A stretch of DNA of 64,000 nt from Clostridiales bacterium (GTDB lineage Bacteria > Bacillota > Clostridia > Lachnospirales > Lachnospiraceae), in NCBI GenBank assembly GCA_018372435.1, contig JAHAJA010000004.1, forward strand, positions 1 through 64,000, given 5' to 3'. Every line of letters begins with the position of its first letter. The stretch's first letter is position 1. Of the stretch, positions 33,253-42,669 are shown in pieces. The notes under the pieces were generated by a model that ran no database searches, was not told where the DNA came from, and was given only the letters and a program-made list of their open reading frames with translations. The position numbers and the translations under genes are program-made.

Positions 33253-33822
33253 ATGTTTATAATAGTAGGACTAGGAAATCCAACAAGAGAATATACTGCT
33301 ACAAGGCATAATATTGGTTTTGATGCAATTACAAAAATAGCAGATGACTATGATATCTCTTTGGATATGAAAAAACATAAAGCAATTTGCGGAACAGGAT
33401 ATATAGAGGGACAAAAGGTAATTCTTGCACAGCCTCAGACATATATGAATCTGAGTGGAGAAAGTGTGCGCGAATTAGTTGATTTCTATAAGATTGATGT
33501 GGCGGAAGAATTAATTGTAATCTATGATGATATTAGTTTAGATGTAGGGCAATTAAGAATACGTACAAAAGGTAGTGCAGGTGGTCACAACGGAATTAAA
33601 AGCATCATCGCACATCTTGGAACACAAGAATTCCCACGTATTAAGGTGGGTGTTGGTGATAAACCAAAAGACTGGGATCTAGCTGATTATGTACTTGGCA
33701 GATTTAATAATGAAGAGCAACCTATTATAAGAGAAGCACTTACACATGTTTCTGATGCATGTAAGAGTTTAATAACAGAAGATGTTACTAGTGCGATGAA
33801 TAAGTATAATAAGAAGATATAG
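33253..33822 (+). CDS. pth: Peptidyl-tRNA hydrolase
   Basis: 189 residues, the normal family length. It opens IIVGLGNPTREYTATRHNIGFDA, which contains the catalytic His of the TRHN motif. QTYMNLSGESV, IYDDISLDVGQLR (catalytic Asp) and KGSAGGHNGIKSI are all present. The enzyme frees tRNA from prematurely released peptidyl-tRNA in the cytoplasm. The stop is 12 nt before the start of mfd, and the mfd ribosome site overlaps the end of pth; the pth-mfd pairing is conserved in Firmicutes. Confidence 0.97.
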   Translation: MFIIVGLGNPTREYTATRHNIGFDAITKIADDYDISLDMKKHKAICGTGYIEGQKVILAQPQTYMNLSGESVRELVDFYKIDVAEELIVIYDDISLDVGQLRIRTKGSAGGHNGIKSIIAHLGTQEFPRIKVGVGDKPKDWDLADYVLGRFNNEEQPIIREALTHVSDACKSLITEDVTSAMNKYNKKI

Positions 33823-33834
33823 GTGGGATTAATC

Positions 33835-36800
33835 ATGAAGACGTTCATGGAACCTTTAGAGGAACTAAAGGAATACAATAGTATTAGACAAGATCTTACA
33901 CTGAAGGAGACACCAATCCATGTAGCAGGTTGTATTGATTCTCAGAAATGTCATTTGATCAGTGGACTTAGTAAGAATTATAAGTGGAAACTGATTGTAA
34001 CGTATAATGACATAAAAGCGAAAGAAATCTATGAGGATTATAAGCTATACTCTAAGAATGTATGGTTATATCCTGCGAAAGACGTTATTTTCTATAGTGC
34101 AGATATTAGAGGAAATGCGATAGTAAAGGATCGTTTGCATGTTCTAAAGCAACTGATTGAGGCAGAAGAAGCAACAATTATAACAACGATTGATGCGGGA
34201 CTTGACCGTATTCTTCCCCTTGAATATATTAAGAAAAGAATCCTGACTATAGATGTGGCTAAGACCCTTGATCTTGAGAAACTAAAAGTGGAGTTAGTAC
34301 ATCTAGGATATGAGAGATGTGGACAGGTTGGAGGTCCAGGTGAATTTGCCATACGTGGCGGAATTATCGATATATTTCCATTGACAGAAGAGTGTCCATA
34401 TCGTATTGAGTTATGGGATGACGAAGTTGACACGATTCGTATGTTTGATATCAGCAGCCAACGTTCTATAGAGAATGTGGAATCGGTAGCAATTTATCCT
34501 GCCGCTGAAATCATCTTAGACGAACAGGTTATGAGTGAGGGTGTACGAAAGTTAGATGAGGAAACGAAGGAGTATGTACATGCTCTACGTTCCCAGATGA
34601 AGACGGAAGAAGCCCATAGAATCAAACAAATTGTTGAAGAATTCAAGGAAAGTTTAGAAGCGTATAATGGTGCGATTGGTATTGATAGTTATATCAAATA
34701 TTTCTATGATAATACGGTTTCTTTGTTTGATTATTTTACAAATCAGGAATCGGTTATATTCTTAGACGAACCAAATCGTTTGGTTGAAAAGGGTGAAGCA
34801 GTTGATCTAGAATTCCGAGAGAGTATGATTGGAAGAATAGAGAAGGGTTATATTCTTCCTAGTCAGGTTGATGTAATCTTCCCATATAAGAGTATCATTG
34901 CTAAGTTTAACACGATGAAGTCTGTGTTACTTAGTACGATGGATTATAAGCTTACATCCTTTGCCTGTAAACGTAAGTACGATTTTAGTGTAAAATCAGT
35001 AAATCCATATAACAATAACTTTGATATCCTGGTTGAGGATCTTAAGAAATGGAAGAATAAAGGATATCGGGTAATTTTATTATCAAATTCTAGTACTAGG
35101 GCAAAAAGATTAAGTGAGGATTTGGTAGAAAATGAATTAATTGCATTCTATAGCGAGGATTTAGAACGCATATTGAAGCCGGGTGAGATTATGGTAGCAC
35201 GTGGCTATGTTCATCGTGGTTTTGAATATCCTTTAATAAAATTAGTTATAATCTCTGAAGGAGATATCTTTGGTGCCGAGAAGAAGAAGCGCCGTAAGAA
35301 GAAATCCTACGAAGGCAGTAAGATACAACATTTTAGTGATCTTAATGTAGGAGACTATGTTGTTCATGAAAATCATGGTCTTGGTATTTATCGAGGGATT
35401 GAAAAGATTGAAGTGGATCACGTTACGAAAGATTATATCAAGATTGAATATGCAGCGGGTGGTGTTTTATACATTCTAGCAACTGGTCTTGATGTAATTC
35501 AAAAATACGCAGGTGCGGAAGCTAAGAAGCCTAAGCTTAATAAGTTGAATTCTGTTGAGTGGAAGAATACGAAGACAAAAGTTAAGGGTGCTGTTAAGGA
35601 AATAGCCAAAGAGCTGGTGGAGCTGTATGCAAAGCGTCAGGAAAAGCAAGGGTATCAGTTTGGACCAGATACCGTATGGCAGCAGGAGTTTGAGGAAATG
35701 TTCCCATATGAGGAAACAGATGATCAGTTAACCGCTATTGAGGCAACGAAGACTGATATGGAAAGTAAGAAGATTATGGACCGCCTAATCTGTGGAGATG
35801 TTGGATATGGGAAAACGGAAGTCGCTATACGTGCAGCATTCAAAGCGGTATCTGACGGAAAACAAGTAGTTTTCTTAGTACCAACTACAATTCTAGCTCA
35901 ACAACATTACAATACGTTCGTACAACGTATGATGGATTTCCCGATTAGTATTGATATGATGTCAAGATTTAAGAGTGCGACAGAACTTAAGAAGGTTGCA
36001 GATAAAGTGAAAAAAGGCAGTGTGGACATACTGATTGGTACGCATCGTGTATTATCAAAAGATGTACAATTTAAAGATTTGGGATTATTAATTGTAGATG
36101 AAGAGCAACGATTTGGAGTTACTCATAAAGAGAAGATTAAGCAGATGAAGAATGACGTCGATGTTCTTACTTTATCAGCTACGCCAATTCCAAGAACCAT
36201 GCATATGAGTTTAATCGGTATTCGTGATATGAGTGTGTTAGAAGAACCACCCGTTGATCGTATGCCAATACAAACCTATGTCCTCGAGCATAATGAAGAG
36301 ATTATTCGTGAAGCGATTAATCGTGAGTTAGCTAGAGGGGGACAGGTATATTATGTATATAACCGAGTCAATGGTATTGATGAAGTTGCTAACATGGTTG
36401 CTAAGTTAGTACCAGATGCGAATGTAGCATTTGCTCACGGGCAGATGAATGAGAGAGAACTTGAAAAGATCATGTTTGATTATATCAATGGAGATATTGA
36501 TGTACTCGTCTCCACCACAATTATCGAAACAGGTCTTGATATCTCTAATGCCAATACAATGATTATTGATGAAGCAGATAAGCTTGGCTTATCCCAGCTA
36601 TATCAGTTGCGTGGGCGTGTTGGGAGATCGAATCGTACTTCCTATGCGTTCCTTATGTACAAGAGAGATAAGATGCTTAAGGAAATTGCGGAGAAGAGAT
36701 TACAAGCAATCAAAGAGTTCACAGAACTTGGTTCTGGATTTAAGATAGCCATGAGAGATCTAGAAATCCGTGGTGCTGGTAATCTTCTAGGGGCAAAACA

Positions 36801-37371
36801 ACATGGTCATATGGAAGCAGTAGGATACGATTTATATTGTAAGATGCTCAATGACGCGGTTAAGGCATTGAAAGGCGAAACAAGTGAGGAAGATACATTC
36901 GACACATCAGTTGATTTAGATATTGATGCATTCATTCCATCTACGTATATCAGAAATGAGTTCTTGAAGCTTGAGATGTACAAACGTGTTGCTGAGATCG
37001 AGAATGAGAATGAGTTCTTAGATATGCAAGATGAAATGTTAGATCGTTTTGGTGATATACCGAATTCAGTTAATAACCTACTAAATATCGCTTTATTGAA
37101 AGCAATAGCGCATAAATCGTTTGTGACACAGATTGTTCATAAGGACTTAGAAGTAAAAATCGTTATGTATAACAAAGCAAAGATCTCTGTACTAGGTATT
37201 CCATCTGTAGTAGAGAAATTTAATCCGCAGTTAACTTTCGTACCAGATGCTAATCCATACTTTGCTTGGAAGATTAAAGAACGATCAAAGACAGGAAAAA
37301 TCGATGTTGTTGCATTATTAGATGTATTAAAGAAAATCTTAATAGAATTACAGGGACTGATTGAAACGTAA
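33835..37371 (+). CDS. mfd: Transcription-repair coupling factor
   Basis: 1,178 residues, full length. UvrB-homology N-terminal region (~1-350), CarD-type RNA-polymerase interaction domain (~500-560: VGDYVVHENHGLGIYRGIEKI), and a RecG-like SF2 translocase with Walker A GDVGYGKTE (K660), DEEQ box (D755-Q758) and LSATPIPRTMHMSL. The C-terminal TRCF domain includes GAGNLLGAKQHGH. It removes stalled RNA polymerase from DNA lesions and recruits UvrA. I chose ATG 33835 behind AGGTGGG; GTG 33823 overlaps that ribosome site. The PrsA-like gene follows after 51 nt and may be co-transcribed. Confidence 0.97.
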   Translation: MKTFMEPLEELKEYNSIRQDLTLKETPIHVAGCIDSQKCHLISGLSKNYKWKLIVTYNDIKAKEIYEDYKLYSKNVWLYPAKDVIFYSADIRGNAIVKDRLHVLKQLIEAEEATIITTIDAGLDRILPLEYIKKRILTIDVAKTLDLEKLKVELVHLGYERCGQVGGPGEFAIRGGIIDIFPLTEECPYRIELWDDEVDTIRMFDISSQRSIENVESVAIYPAAEIILDEQVMSEGVRKLDEETKEYVHALRSQMKTEEAHRIKQIVEEFKESLEAYNGAIGIDSYIKYFYDNTVSLFDYFTNQESVIFLDEPNRLVEKGEAVDLEFRESMIGRIEKGYILPSQVDVIFPYKSIIAKFNTMKSVLLSTMDYKLTSFACKRKYDFSVKSVNPYNNNFDILVEDLKKWKNKGYRVILLSNSSTRAKRLSEDLVENELIAFYSEDLERILKPGEIMVARGYVHRGFEYPLIKLVIISEGDIFGAEKKKRRKKKSYEGSKIQHFSDLNVGDYVVHENHGLGIYRGIEKIEVDHVTKDYIKIEYAAGGVLYILATGLDVIQKYAGAEAKKPKLNKLNSVEWKNTKTKVKGAVKEIAKELVELYAKRQEKQGYQFGPDTVWQQEFEEMFPYEETDDQLTAIEATKTDMESKKIMDRLICGDVGYGKTEVAIRAAFKAVSDGKQVVFLVPTTILAQQHYNTFVQRMMDFPISIDMMSRFKSATELKKVADKVKKGSVDILIGTHRVLSKDVQFKDLGLLIVDEEQRFGVTHKEKIKQMKNDVDVLTLSATPIPRTMHMSLIGIRDMSVLEEPPVDRMPIQTYVLEHNEEIIREAINRELARGGQVYYVYNRVNGIDEVANMVAKLVPDANVAFAHGQMNERELEKIMFDYINGDIDVLVSTTIIETGLDISNANTMIIDEADKLGLSQLYQLRGRVGRSNRTSYAFLMYKRDKMLKEIAEKRLQAIKEFTELGSGFKIAMRDLEIRGAGNLLGAKQHGHMEAVGYDLYCKMLNDAVKALKGETSEEDTFDTSVDLDIDAFIPSTYIRNEFLKLEMYKRVAEIENENEFLDMQDEMLDRFGDIPNSVNNLLNIALLKAIAHKSFVTQIVHKDLEVKIVMYNKAKISVLGIPSVVEKFNPQLTFVPDANPYFAWKIKERSKTGKIDVVALLDVLKKILIELQGLIET

Positions 37372-37422
37372 AAACTTTGGAGGAATAAGGTTGAAAGAAA
37401 GAGTGCTCTTATGGAGGTAGAG

Positions 37423-38478
37423 ATGAGAAACAGAAGAATGAAGTATCTTGGGATTATAGCTGTATTACTTATGCTTACATTCACAGCTTGCTCTGGAAAA
37501 AAAGATAATAAAACGAAGGAAAACATAAAAAAAGAAACAACGCAGTCTAGTGAAACTGATTCTAGAGAAGAGGATAATATAGAACCTACAGTAAAAACAG
37601 ATGCTACAATCTTGACAGTAGGTGATATTAAGGTTCCGTATAATGAAGTGATGGTATATGTGTTATTGTTAAAGGAATTATATGAGCCTAATTTTACAAA
37701 TGTAATTTGGGACTATAAGCTGGATACAGGTGCTACTTTTGGCGAAATGGCAAGAGAAGAAGTTTTAAACCAAATCATACAGTTAAAGATTATGACAATG
37801 GAGGCTCAGAATTTTGATACTGTATTAACAGATGACGAATTAATAGAGATAGAAAATTATGCGAATGAATATCTTGCGGGTATTAAGGAAGAAGACCGTG
37901 AGAAATATGGAATAGATTATGATACGGTATTTAAGATTTGTAAGGACAATTTTCTATCAGAGAAAGTATTTGATGTAGCAACGATGGACGTGGATACTTC
38001 GATTTCTGATGAAGAAGCGAAACAAGTAACCGTATATCAAATCGAAGTCTCAACGGCTTCTAAAGATAAGAATGGAGACGTAATCGCTTTATCAGATGAA
38101 GAGAAAGAGGCAGCTCTTAATAAAGCAAAGAAACTTCTAAAGAAAGTGAAAAAAGAAGAGGACTTTTATACATTTGCATTAAGCAATAGTGATGATTCAC
38201 AAGTTGAATACACCATTGGTAGAGGCGATAAGAGCGATGCATACATTGACGCTGCATTCGCGTTAGAAGAAGGCAAGATCAGCAAAGTAATTGAAGACGA
38301 GTCAGGATATTATATCTTGTATTGTGTAGATTCCTTTAATGAAGACGCAACTGCTCAAAAGAAAGAAGAGATTATTAGCGAAAGACAAGACGAAGCCTTC
38401 CAGAAGCTGTATAAAGAGTGGTTAGGGAATTATAAGGTTAAGATCAAACAAGAGATTTGGGATGAGTTACAATTCTAA
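37423..38478 (+). CDS. PrsA/SurA-like peptidyl-prolyl isomerase lipoprotein
   Basis: 351 residues. Lipoprotein signal with lipobox-like FTAC (Cys 23), an acidic linker, then a SurA-N-type helical chaperone region (~60-185) and a parvulin-type rotamase domain (~195-315: VYQIEVSTASKD...FALSNSDD...YTIGRGD...AAFALEEGKISKVIEDESGYYILYCVD). It is expected on the outer face of the membrane, assisting folding of secreted proteins. That is a natural need in a cell exporting very large hydrolases. ATG 37423 has GGAGG 5-9 nt upstream; the ATG at 37411 precedes that site. The Phe at lipobox -3 is unusual but tolerated. Confidence 0.82.
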   Translation: MRNRRMKYLGIIAVLLMLTFTACSGKKDNKTKENIKKETTQSSETDSREEDNIEPTVKTDATILTVGDIKVPYNEVMVYVLLLKELYEPNFTNVIWDYKLDTGATFGEMAREEVLNQIIQLKIMTMEAQNFDTVLTDDELIEIENYANEYLAGIKEEDREKYGIDYDTVFKICKDNFLSEKVFDVATMDVDTSISDEEAKQVTVYQIEVSTASKDKNGDVIALSDEEKEAALNKAKKLLKKVKKEEDFYTFALSNSDDSQVEYTIGRGDKSDAYIDAAFALEEGKISKVIEDESGYYILYCVDSFNEDATAQKKEEIISERQDEAFQKLYKEWLGNYKVKIKQEIWDELQF

Positions 38479-38526
38479 GAAAACTTAAACAAAAGGAAAT
38501 GTTTAGTTTAGAATAAGGATATAGAA

Positions 38527-38570
38527 AAGGATATAGGATATGTCGAAAGATGTATCCTATATCCTTTTTT
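38527..38570 (+). terminator. Terminator of the pth-mfd-prsA cluster
   Basis: AAGGATATAGGATA / TATCCTATATCCTT, a 14-bp perfect stem with a 12-nt loop and six T. Confidence 0.9.
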
Positions 38571-38654
38571 GATCATCTGTTGAGGTGATACTTCTTAGTG
38601 TGTACTTGTGGAATAGGGAATGAGAGAAAAAAATTTAAAATAATCAAAAAAATA

Positions 38655-38683
38655 TTGACAGAATCTTCTAGTAATGGTATTAT
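38655..38683 (+). promoter_or_regulatory. Promoter of the padR-ABC operon
   Basis: TTGACA (38655-38660), 17 nt, TATTAT (38678-38683). The -10 is followed at once by the iteron array. Confidence 0.7.
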
Positions 38684-38684
38684 C

Positions 38685-38759
38685 GATATATCGGCAGGTG
38701 ATATAACGATAATAGATATAACGAGTATGGATATAACAAGTCATGATATATCATCCTAT
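38685..38759 (+). repeat. Five 15-bp iterons at the padR promoter (putative operator array)
   Basis: The octamer GATATAWC starts at 38685, 38700, 38715, 38730 and 38745, exactly 15 bp apart. The outer two read GATATATC (palindromic), the inner three GATATAAC. The 7 bp between octamers are not conserved, so this is selected spacing or an old duplication rather than a simple satellite. The array covers the transcription start and leader just ahead of padR, suggesting an autorepressor site. Confidence 0.75.
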
Positions 38760-38793
38760 ACCGTGGGAACATAGTGATGAAGGGAGGAATCAT

Positions 38794-39126
38794 ATGGCGA
38801 AATCCAACGAGCCATTAACAGAAAGTTATTTTTATATATTACTTTGCCTCTTTAACGGACCTAACCATGGTTATGCCATAATGCAAGAAACGGCCGCCTT
38901 GACAGACGACCGAGTCAAAATTGGTGCAGGTACAATGTATGGTGCATTTACCAATCTGTTAAAAAAAGAATACATCATTGAATATTCCGGTGAGGGGAAT
39001 GAAGATAGACGTAAATTATATGAGTTAACAGATTTGGGTAGAGAAATTTTACAGGGAGAGGTTAGGCGATTAAACCAATTAACAAAGAATGCAGTAGAAG
39101 TAATGGGAACAATTCAGCCTAAATAA
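38794..39126 (+). CDS. PadR-family transcriptional regulator
   Basis: 110 residues. PadR winged helix: SYFYILLCLFNGPNHGYAIMQE, then GTMYGAFTNLLKKEYIIEY and EDRRKLYELTDLGREIL. A short C-terminal helix serves for dimerisation (subfamily 2 size). PadR proteins of this size (LmrR, for example) repress adjacent drug or ion exporters and are released by ligand. ATG 38794 has GGGAGGA upstream; the frame also opens at 38743 inside the iteron array. The ABC exporter starts 14 nt after it, so regulator and exporter are co-transcribed. Confidence 0.9.
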   Translation: MAKSNEPLTESYFYILLCLFNGPNHGYAIMQETAALTDDRVKIGAGTMYGAFTNLLKKEYIIEYSGEGNEDRRKLYELTDLGREILQGEVRRLNQLTKNAVEVMGTIQPK

Positions 39127-39140
39127 AAGGAGGATTAATA

Positions 39141-39917
39141 ATGATTGAAATTAATAATTTAACGAAGATCTACAAGCTATCCAAGAAGCAAATGCAGGAA
39201 CAAAAAACAAAAAAGAATATGAAAAAAGCAGCAGATCACATTTCTTTAACTGCAAAGCCAGGGCAGATTTATGGATTACTTGGACCAAATGGTGCTGGTA
39301 AAACAACAACACTCCGTTGTGTTGCTACGTTATTAAAGCCAACAGAGGGTGATATCAAAGTATGTGGTTTTGATACGGTGAAAGAGGGAGAGAAAGTTAG
39401 AGATAATATTGCTTTTTTAACAAATGAAATTAAGCTTGATCCTCATTTCTCGGCAAAGTATATGTTTCAATTCTTTGGACATTTACACGGAATGAATGAT
39501 GCTGAGATTAATGAAAGAAGAGAAAAATTATTCAAGTACTTTGGCATTACAGAATTCCAAGATAAAAAAATAGAAGAATTGTCAACTGGTATGAAACAAA
39601 AAGCAGCCATTGCAGTAAGTTTGGTACATGATCCTAAAGTAGTAATTTTCGACGAGCCAACGAATGGTTTGGATATCGTAACTGCAAGAAGCGTTACAGA
39701 TTACCTTAGGGTATTAAGAGATGAAGGTAAATTAGTTATTATCTCAACCCACATCTTATCCGATGCAGAGAAATTATGTGATAACATTGGTATAATTATC
39801 AAAGGTAAGAAAGTAATTGAGGGTACATTACAAGAAATCCTTACTAAGACGAATACAAAAGACTTGGAAGATGCGTTCTTTGAATTATATAAAGAGTATA
39901 ATATGGAGGAGGAATAG
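39141..39917 (+). CDS. ABC exporter ATPase (NatA-like)
   Basis: 258 residues. Walker A GPNGAGKTT, signature LSTGMKQKAAIA (variant of LSGGQ), Walker B VVIFDEPTNGLD, and switch His in STHILSDAEKLCDN. The ISTHIL and EKLC pattern and the ABC-2 permease partner place it with NatA/CcmA-type export ATPases; NatAB of Bacillus subtilis extrudes sodium. Preceded by AGGAGG and 2 nt from the permease gene. Likely exports sodium or a toxic small molecule under PadR control. Confidence 0.92.
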   Translation: MIEINNLTKIYKLSKKQMQEQKTKKNMKKAADHISLTAKPGQIYGLLGPNGAGKTTTLRCVATLLKPTEGDIKVCGFDTVKEGEKVRDNIAFLTNEIKLDPHFSAKYMFQFFGHLHGMNDAEINERREKLFKYFGITEFQDKKIEELSTGMKQKAAIAVSLVHDPKVVIFDEPTNGLDIVTARSVTDYLRVLRDEGKLVIISTHILSDAEKLCDNIGIIIKGKKVIEGTLQEILTKTNTKDLEDAFFELYKEYNMEEE

Positions 39918-39919
39918 GA

Positions 39920-41131
39920 ATGAGAGGAGCAAGAGAAATTATTAAAAAAGAGCTTAACCGTGTGTTTGGCGATAAGAAATTAATCTTTAGTTTATTCATA
40001 TTACCAGTGGCTCTTATGGTTGGTATGTTTTTCTTAATGGGAAACCTAACGGATAAGATGGAAAATGATGTAGACACCCATGTTCCTAGTGTGTATATAC
40101 AGAATGCACCAGAGGGCATTGAAGGTGTAATTGAAGCATCGGGCTTTCAAGGGGATATCACTTATCTGAAAGCAGATGAGAGTGTTGATACAATTAAAGA
40201 TGATATCTTGAATGGAAATAAAGATCTATTAGTAAGTTTTGATGAAGGTTTCATGGATGCTATTAAGAATTACACAGAAGGAAGTGCAATTCCTGAAGTT
40301 AAGACATATTATAATCCATCAGAAGAATACTCTTCTACAGCACGTACCAATTTCGTAGCAATGGTACTTGAACCAATGAAACAATCCTTACTTACGAATC
40401 GTATTGGAAACTTAGATAACATCACAATCTTCAATATTGATTTAAAAATCGAAGATTCTCAATTAGTAGATACGCAAAAAGCTTCTGGTAAAGCACTTGG
40501 TATGATGTTGCCTTACTTTATAACAATGCTTCTATTCGCAGGTGTTATGTCTATTGCAGTAGATGCAATTACAGGAGAAAAAGAAAGAGGAACACTTGCA
40601 AGCATGTTAGTTTCCCCTGTTAAGAGAGTTGATATTGTAGCTGGTAAATTAATCTCGATATCAATCCTATCATCGATATCAGCGATTATCTATGCGATAA
40701 GTATGGTTTTTGCTCTACCAAGAATGATGGGAGAAATGTCAAGTGAAATTAGTATCTCTTTATCACCAGTACAAATTATTCAATTGATAGTAATTATGTT
40801 ATCACTTGTATTCTTATATGTAAGCGTAGTTTCAATTGTATCGGTATATGCTAAGAGCATGAAGGAAGCTAACACATATGTTACTCCAATGTATATCTTA
40901 GTAATCGTAGCTGGTATGATTACAATGTTTAGTGGAAATAATACACCTGATACGATGATGTTTGCGATTCCAGTATACGGAAGTGCGTTATGTATCCAAA
41001 ACATCATGGAAGGAGAATTATTAATGTCTCAGTTCCTACCAGCAATTGGTGGTACAGTTTTATTAGGAATTCTTATTACTGCGGGTATTGTTAAAGCGTT
41101 TAATAGTGAAAAGGTAATGTTTAATGCATAG
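39920..41131 (+). CDS. ABC-2-type exporter permease (NatB-like)
   Basis: 403 residues. One N-terminal helix (LIFSLFILPVALMVGMFFLMG), a ~150-residue extracytoplasmic domain and five to six C-terminal helices. It carries the ABC-2 signature ITGEKERGTLASMLVSPVKR before helix 3. This matches NatB/YhaP-type permeases, partner of the preceding ATPase. Its last 8 nt overlap the truA start, so truA is translationally coupled to the exporter. Confidence 0.9.
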   Translation: MRGAREIIKKELNRVFGDKKLIFSLFILPVALMVGMFFLMGNLTDKMENDVDTHVPSVYIQNAPEGIEGVIEASGFQGDITYLKADESVDTIKDDILNGNKDLLVSFDEGFMDAIKNYTEGSAIPEVKTYYNPSEEYSSTARTNFVAMVLEPMKQSLLTNRIGNLDNITIFNIDLKIEDSQLVDTQKASGKALGMMLPYFITMLLFAGVMSIAVDAITGEKERGTLASMLVSPVKRVDIVAGKLISISILSSISAIIYAISMVFALPRMMGEMSSEISISLSPVQIIQLIVIMLSLVFLYVSVVSIVSVYAKSMKEANTYVTPMYILVIVAGMITMFSGNNTPDTMMFAIPVYGSALCIQNIMEGELLMSQFLPAIGGTVLLGILITAGIVKAFNSEKVMFNA

Positions 41132-41906
41132 AAGAAATATAAGGTTCCATGTTTCTTATGATGGAACGAGATATCTTGGGTGGCAACGCCTAGGTGGTAA
41201 ACAAAGAGAGTTATCCATACAAGGATTTCTAGAGATGTGTTTATCAGAATTATTGAATGAGAAAATAAAAATAATGGGCTCTGGCAGAACGGATGCTGGA
41301 GTCCATGCATTTTGTCAGGTAGCGAACTTTTATACCAATTCTAAACTTTCAATTGAGGAAATCACAAAAGCCCTTCTAGAACGTTTACCAGAAGATATTG
41401 CTATATGTAATATGGAGCAGGTAACAGATGAATTCCATAGTCGTTATAGTGCGGTAAGCAAAGTATATGAATATTATATTGATAATGCTGAACGAGAAGA
41501 GGTATTTACTAGAAGATATGCCTGTCATGTGGAACAGAAATTGGATGTAGAGAAGATGAAGGTAGCAGCCTCTTACCTAGTGGGGACACATGATTTTAGT
41601 TCGTTTTCTTCCGATCGTGGAAAGGAAGATACGATTCGAACCTTATTTGCAGTAGATATTGATGAAACGACATTTAAATCAAGTAAGGCAAGAAGTAGAT
41701 ATCAGAACTTAATAAGAATTCGTTTGCATGGTGATGGTTTTTTATATAATATGGTGCGAATTATTGTAGGGACATTGATTGAAGTAGGAATGAGTGAAAG
41801 AAAGGCTGATACAATTAAGGAAGCATTAGATTGTAAAGATCGTGGATTGGCTGGCATAACTGTTCCACCTCATGGATTGTTTTTGCAATCAGTAGAATAT
41901 AAATGA
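41124..41906 (+). CDS. truA: tRNA pseudouridine(38-40) synthase TruA
   Basis: 260 residues, the usual length. Opens RFHVSYDGTRYLGWQR; catalytic Asp is D57 in GSGRTDAGVHA; later YEYYID, HDFSSFSS and FLYNMVRIIVGTLIEVG are typical. It modifies uridines 38-40 in the anticodon arm of many tRNAs. ATG 41124 overlaps the permease stop (ATGCATAG), with no separate promoter visible. In most Firmicutes truA follows ecfT or ribosomal protein genes, so linkage to a PadR-controlled exporter is uncommon. Confidence 0.96.
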   Translation: MHRRNIRFHVSYDGTRYLGWQRLGGKQRELSIQGFLEMCLSELLNEKIKIMGSGRTDAGVHAFCQVANFYTNSKLSIEEITKALLERLPEDIAICNMEQVTDEFHSRYSAVSKVYEYYIDNAEREEVFTRRYACHVEQKLDVEKMKVAASYLVGTHDFSSFSSDRGKEDTIRTLFAVDIDETTFKSSKARSRYQNLIRIRLHGDGFLYNMVRIIVGTLIEVGMSERKADTIKEALDCKDRGLAGITVPPHGLFLQSVEYK

Positions 41907-41907
41907 T

Positions 41908-41957
41908 AGATAAAAAAGGGACAATAACACAGGTTTAAGTGTTATTGTCCCTTTTGG
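41908..41957. terminator. Bidirectional terminator between truA and the convergent small gene
   Basis: AAAAGGGACAATAACAC / GTGTTATTGTCCCTTTT, a 17-bp perfect stem with an 8-nt loop and A and T runs on both sides. Serves both converging transcripts. Confidence 0.9.
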
Positions 41958-41961
41958 CTAA

Positions 41962-42288
41962 TTAAGCTTCTAGACTTTCTTCTTCTGAAGGTACTTGATC
42001 AGATAAAGTTAGTTCTACTTCAGCTTCTAAGTTGTCATCAGTATCGATTGATTCGTCAGAGAAGTCAGATACTTCTGGCATAGTTAGAGTTACATATCCT
42101 CTTGTATCAGATTCTGATTCGTCACTATCATCTGTATCATCATCTTCGATGTCATCAAAATCATCATCGAAATCATCGAAATCATCAGTTGAATCTTTGT
42201 TAACAACATTTTTAAAGAAATAGAATGCACCACCTACTAAAGCTGCTAAGGATAGTGTCCCAGCTATAAATTTACCAAATTTTTTCAT
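41962..42288 (-). CDS. Small acidic membrane-anchored protein of unknown function
   Basis: 108 residues. N-terminal helix (FIAGTLSLAALVGGAFYFF, residues ~7-25) preceded by KKFGK, then an extremely acidic tail with runs of Asp, Ser and Glu (DDFDDFDDDFDDIEDDD) and no cysteines. It could be a membrane-anchored protein with an external or cytoplasmic acidic tail; topology by the positive-inside rule puts the tail outside. A good ribosome site (GAAAGGATGAC on the minus strand) supports translation. No family recognised. Confidence 0.7.
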   Translation of the reverse strand: MKKFGKFIAGTLSLAALVGGAFYFFKNVVNKDSTDDFDDFDDDFDDIEDDDTDDSDESESDTRGYVTLTMPEVSDFSDESIDTDDNLEAEVELTLSDQVPSEEESLEA

Positions 42289-42669
42289 GATACCGTCATC
42301 CTTTCTATTTAATATTATGACCCTATTTCAACATTATAATTCGAAAGCATATAAATGAAAAGAAAATTTTACTATAGAATAGATAAAAGTATTCTAAAGT
42401 AGGTTGCGTAAGGATAATAATAGATAATTAATATTAATATATAAAAAACAATAAAGATATATTAACTTAATATTATCTGTATCGTGATTATGTATAATCA
42501 ACAAAATATAGATTAAAAACATGGCGTTTTTCTAAAAATTAAGTAATATCATATAAAAATAAATATGAATAATTCGCTTAATTGACTATAATGCATATAT
42601 CTGATATAATTTTAATGGCTAATATTAACTTAATTAATTAGCTAAAATATAATGAAAAGGGGAAATATA
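42289..42669 (+). other. AT-rich divergent promoter region
   Basis: 381 nt between the minus-strand acidic protein and the GH26 gene. Very AT-rich. Holds the GH26 promoter at 42582-42610; no other element recognised. Confidence 0.5.
42582..42610 (+). promoter_or_regulatory. Promoter of the GH26 gene
   Basis: TTGACT (42582-42587), 17 nt, TATAAT (42605-42610), 60 nt upstream of the start codon. Confidence 0.7.
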
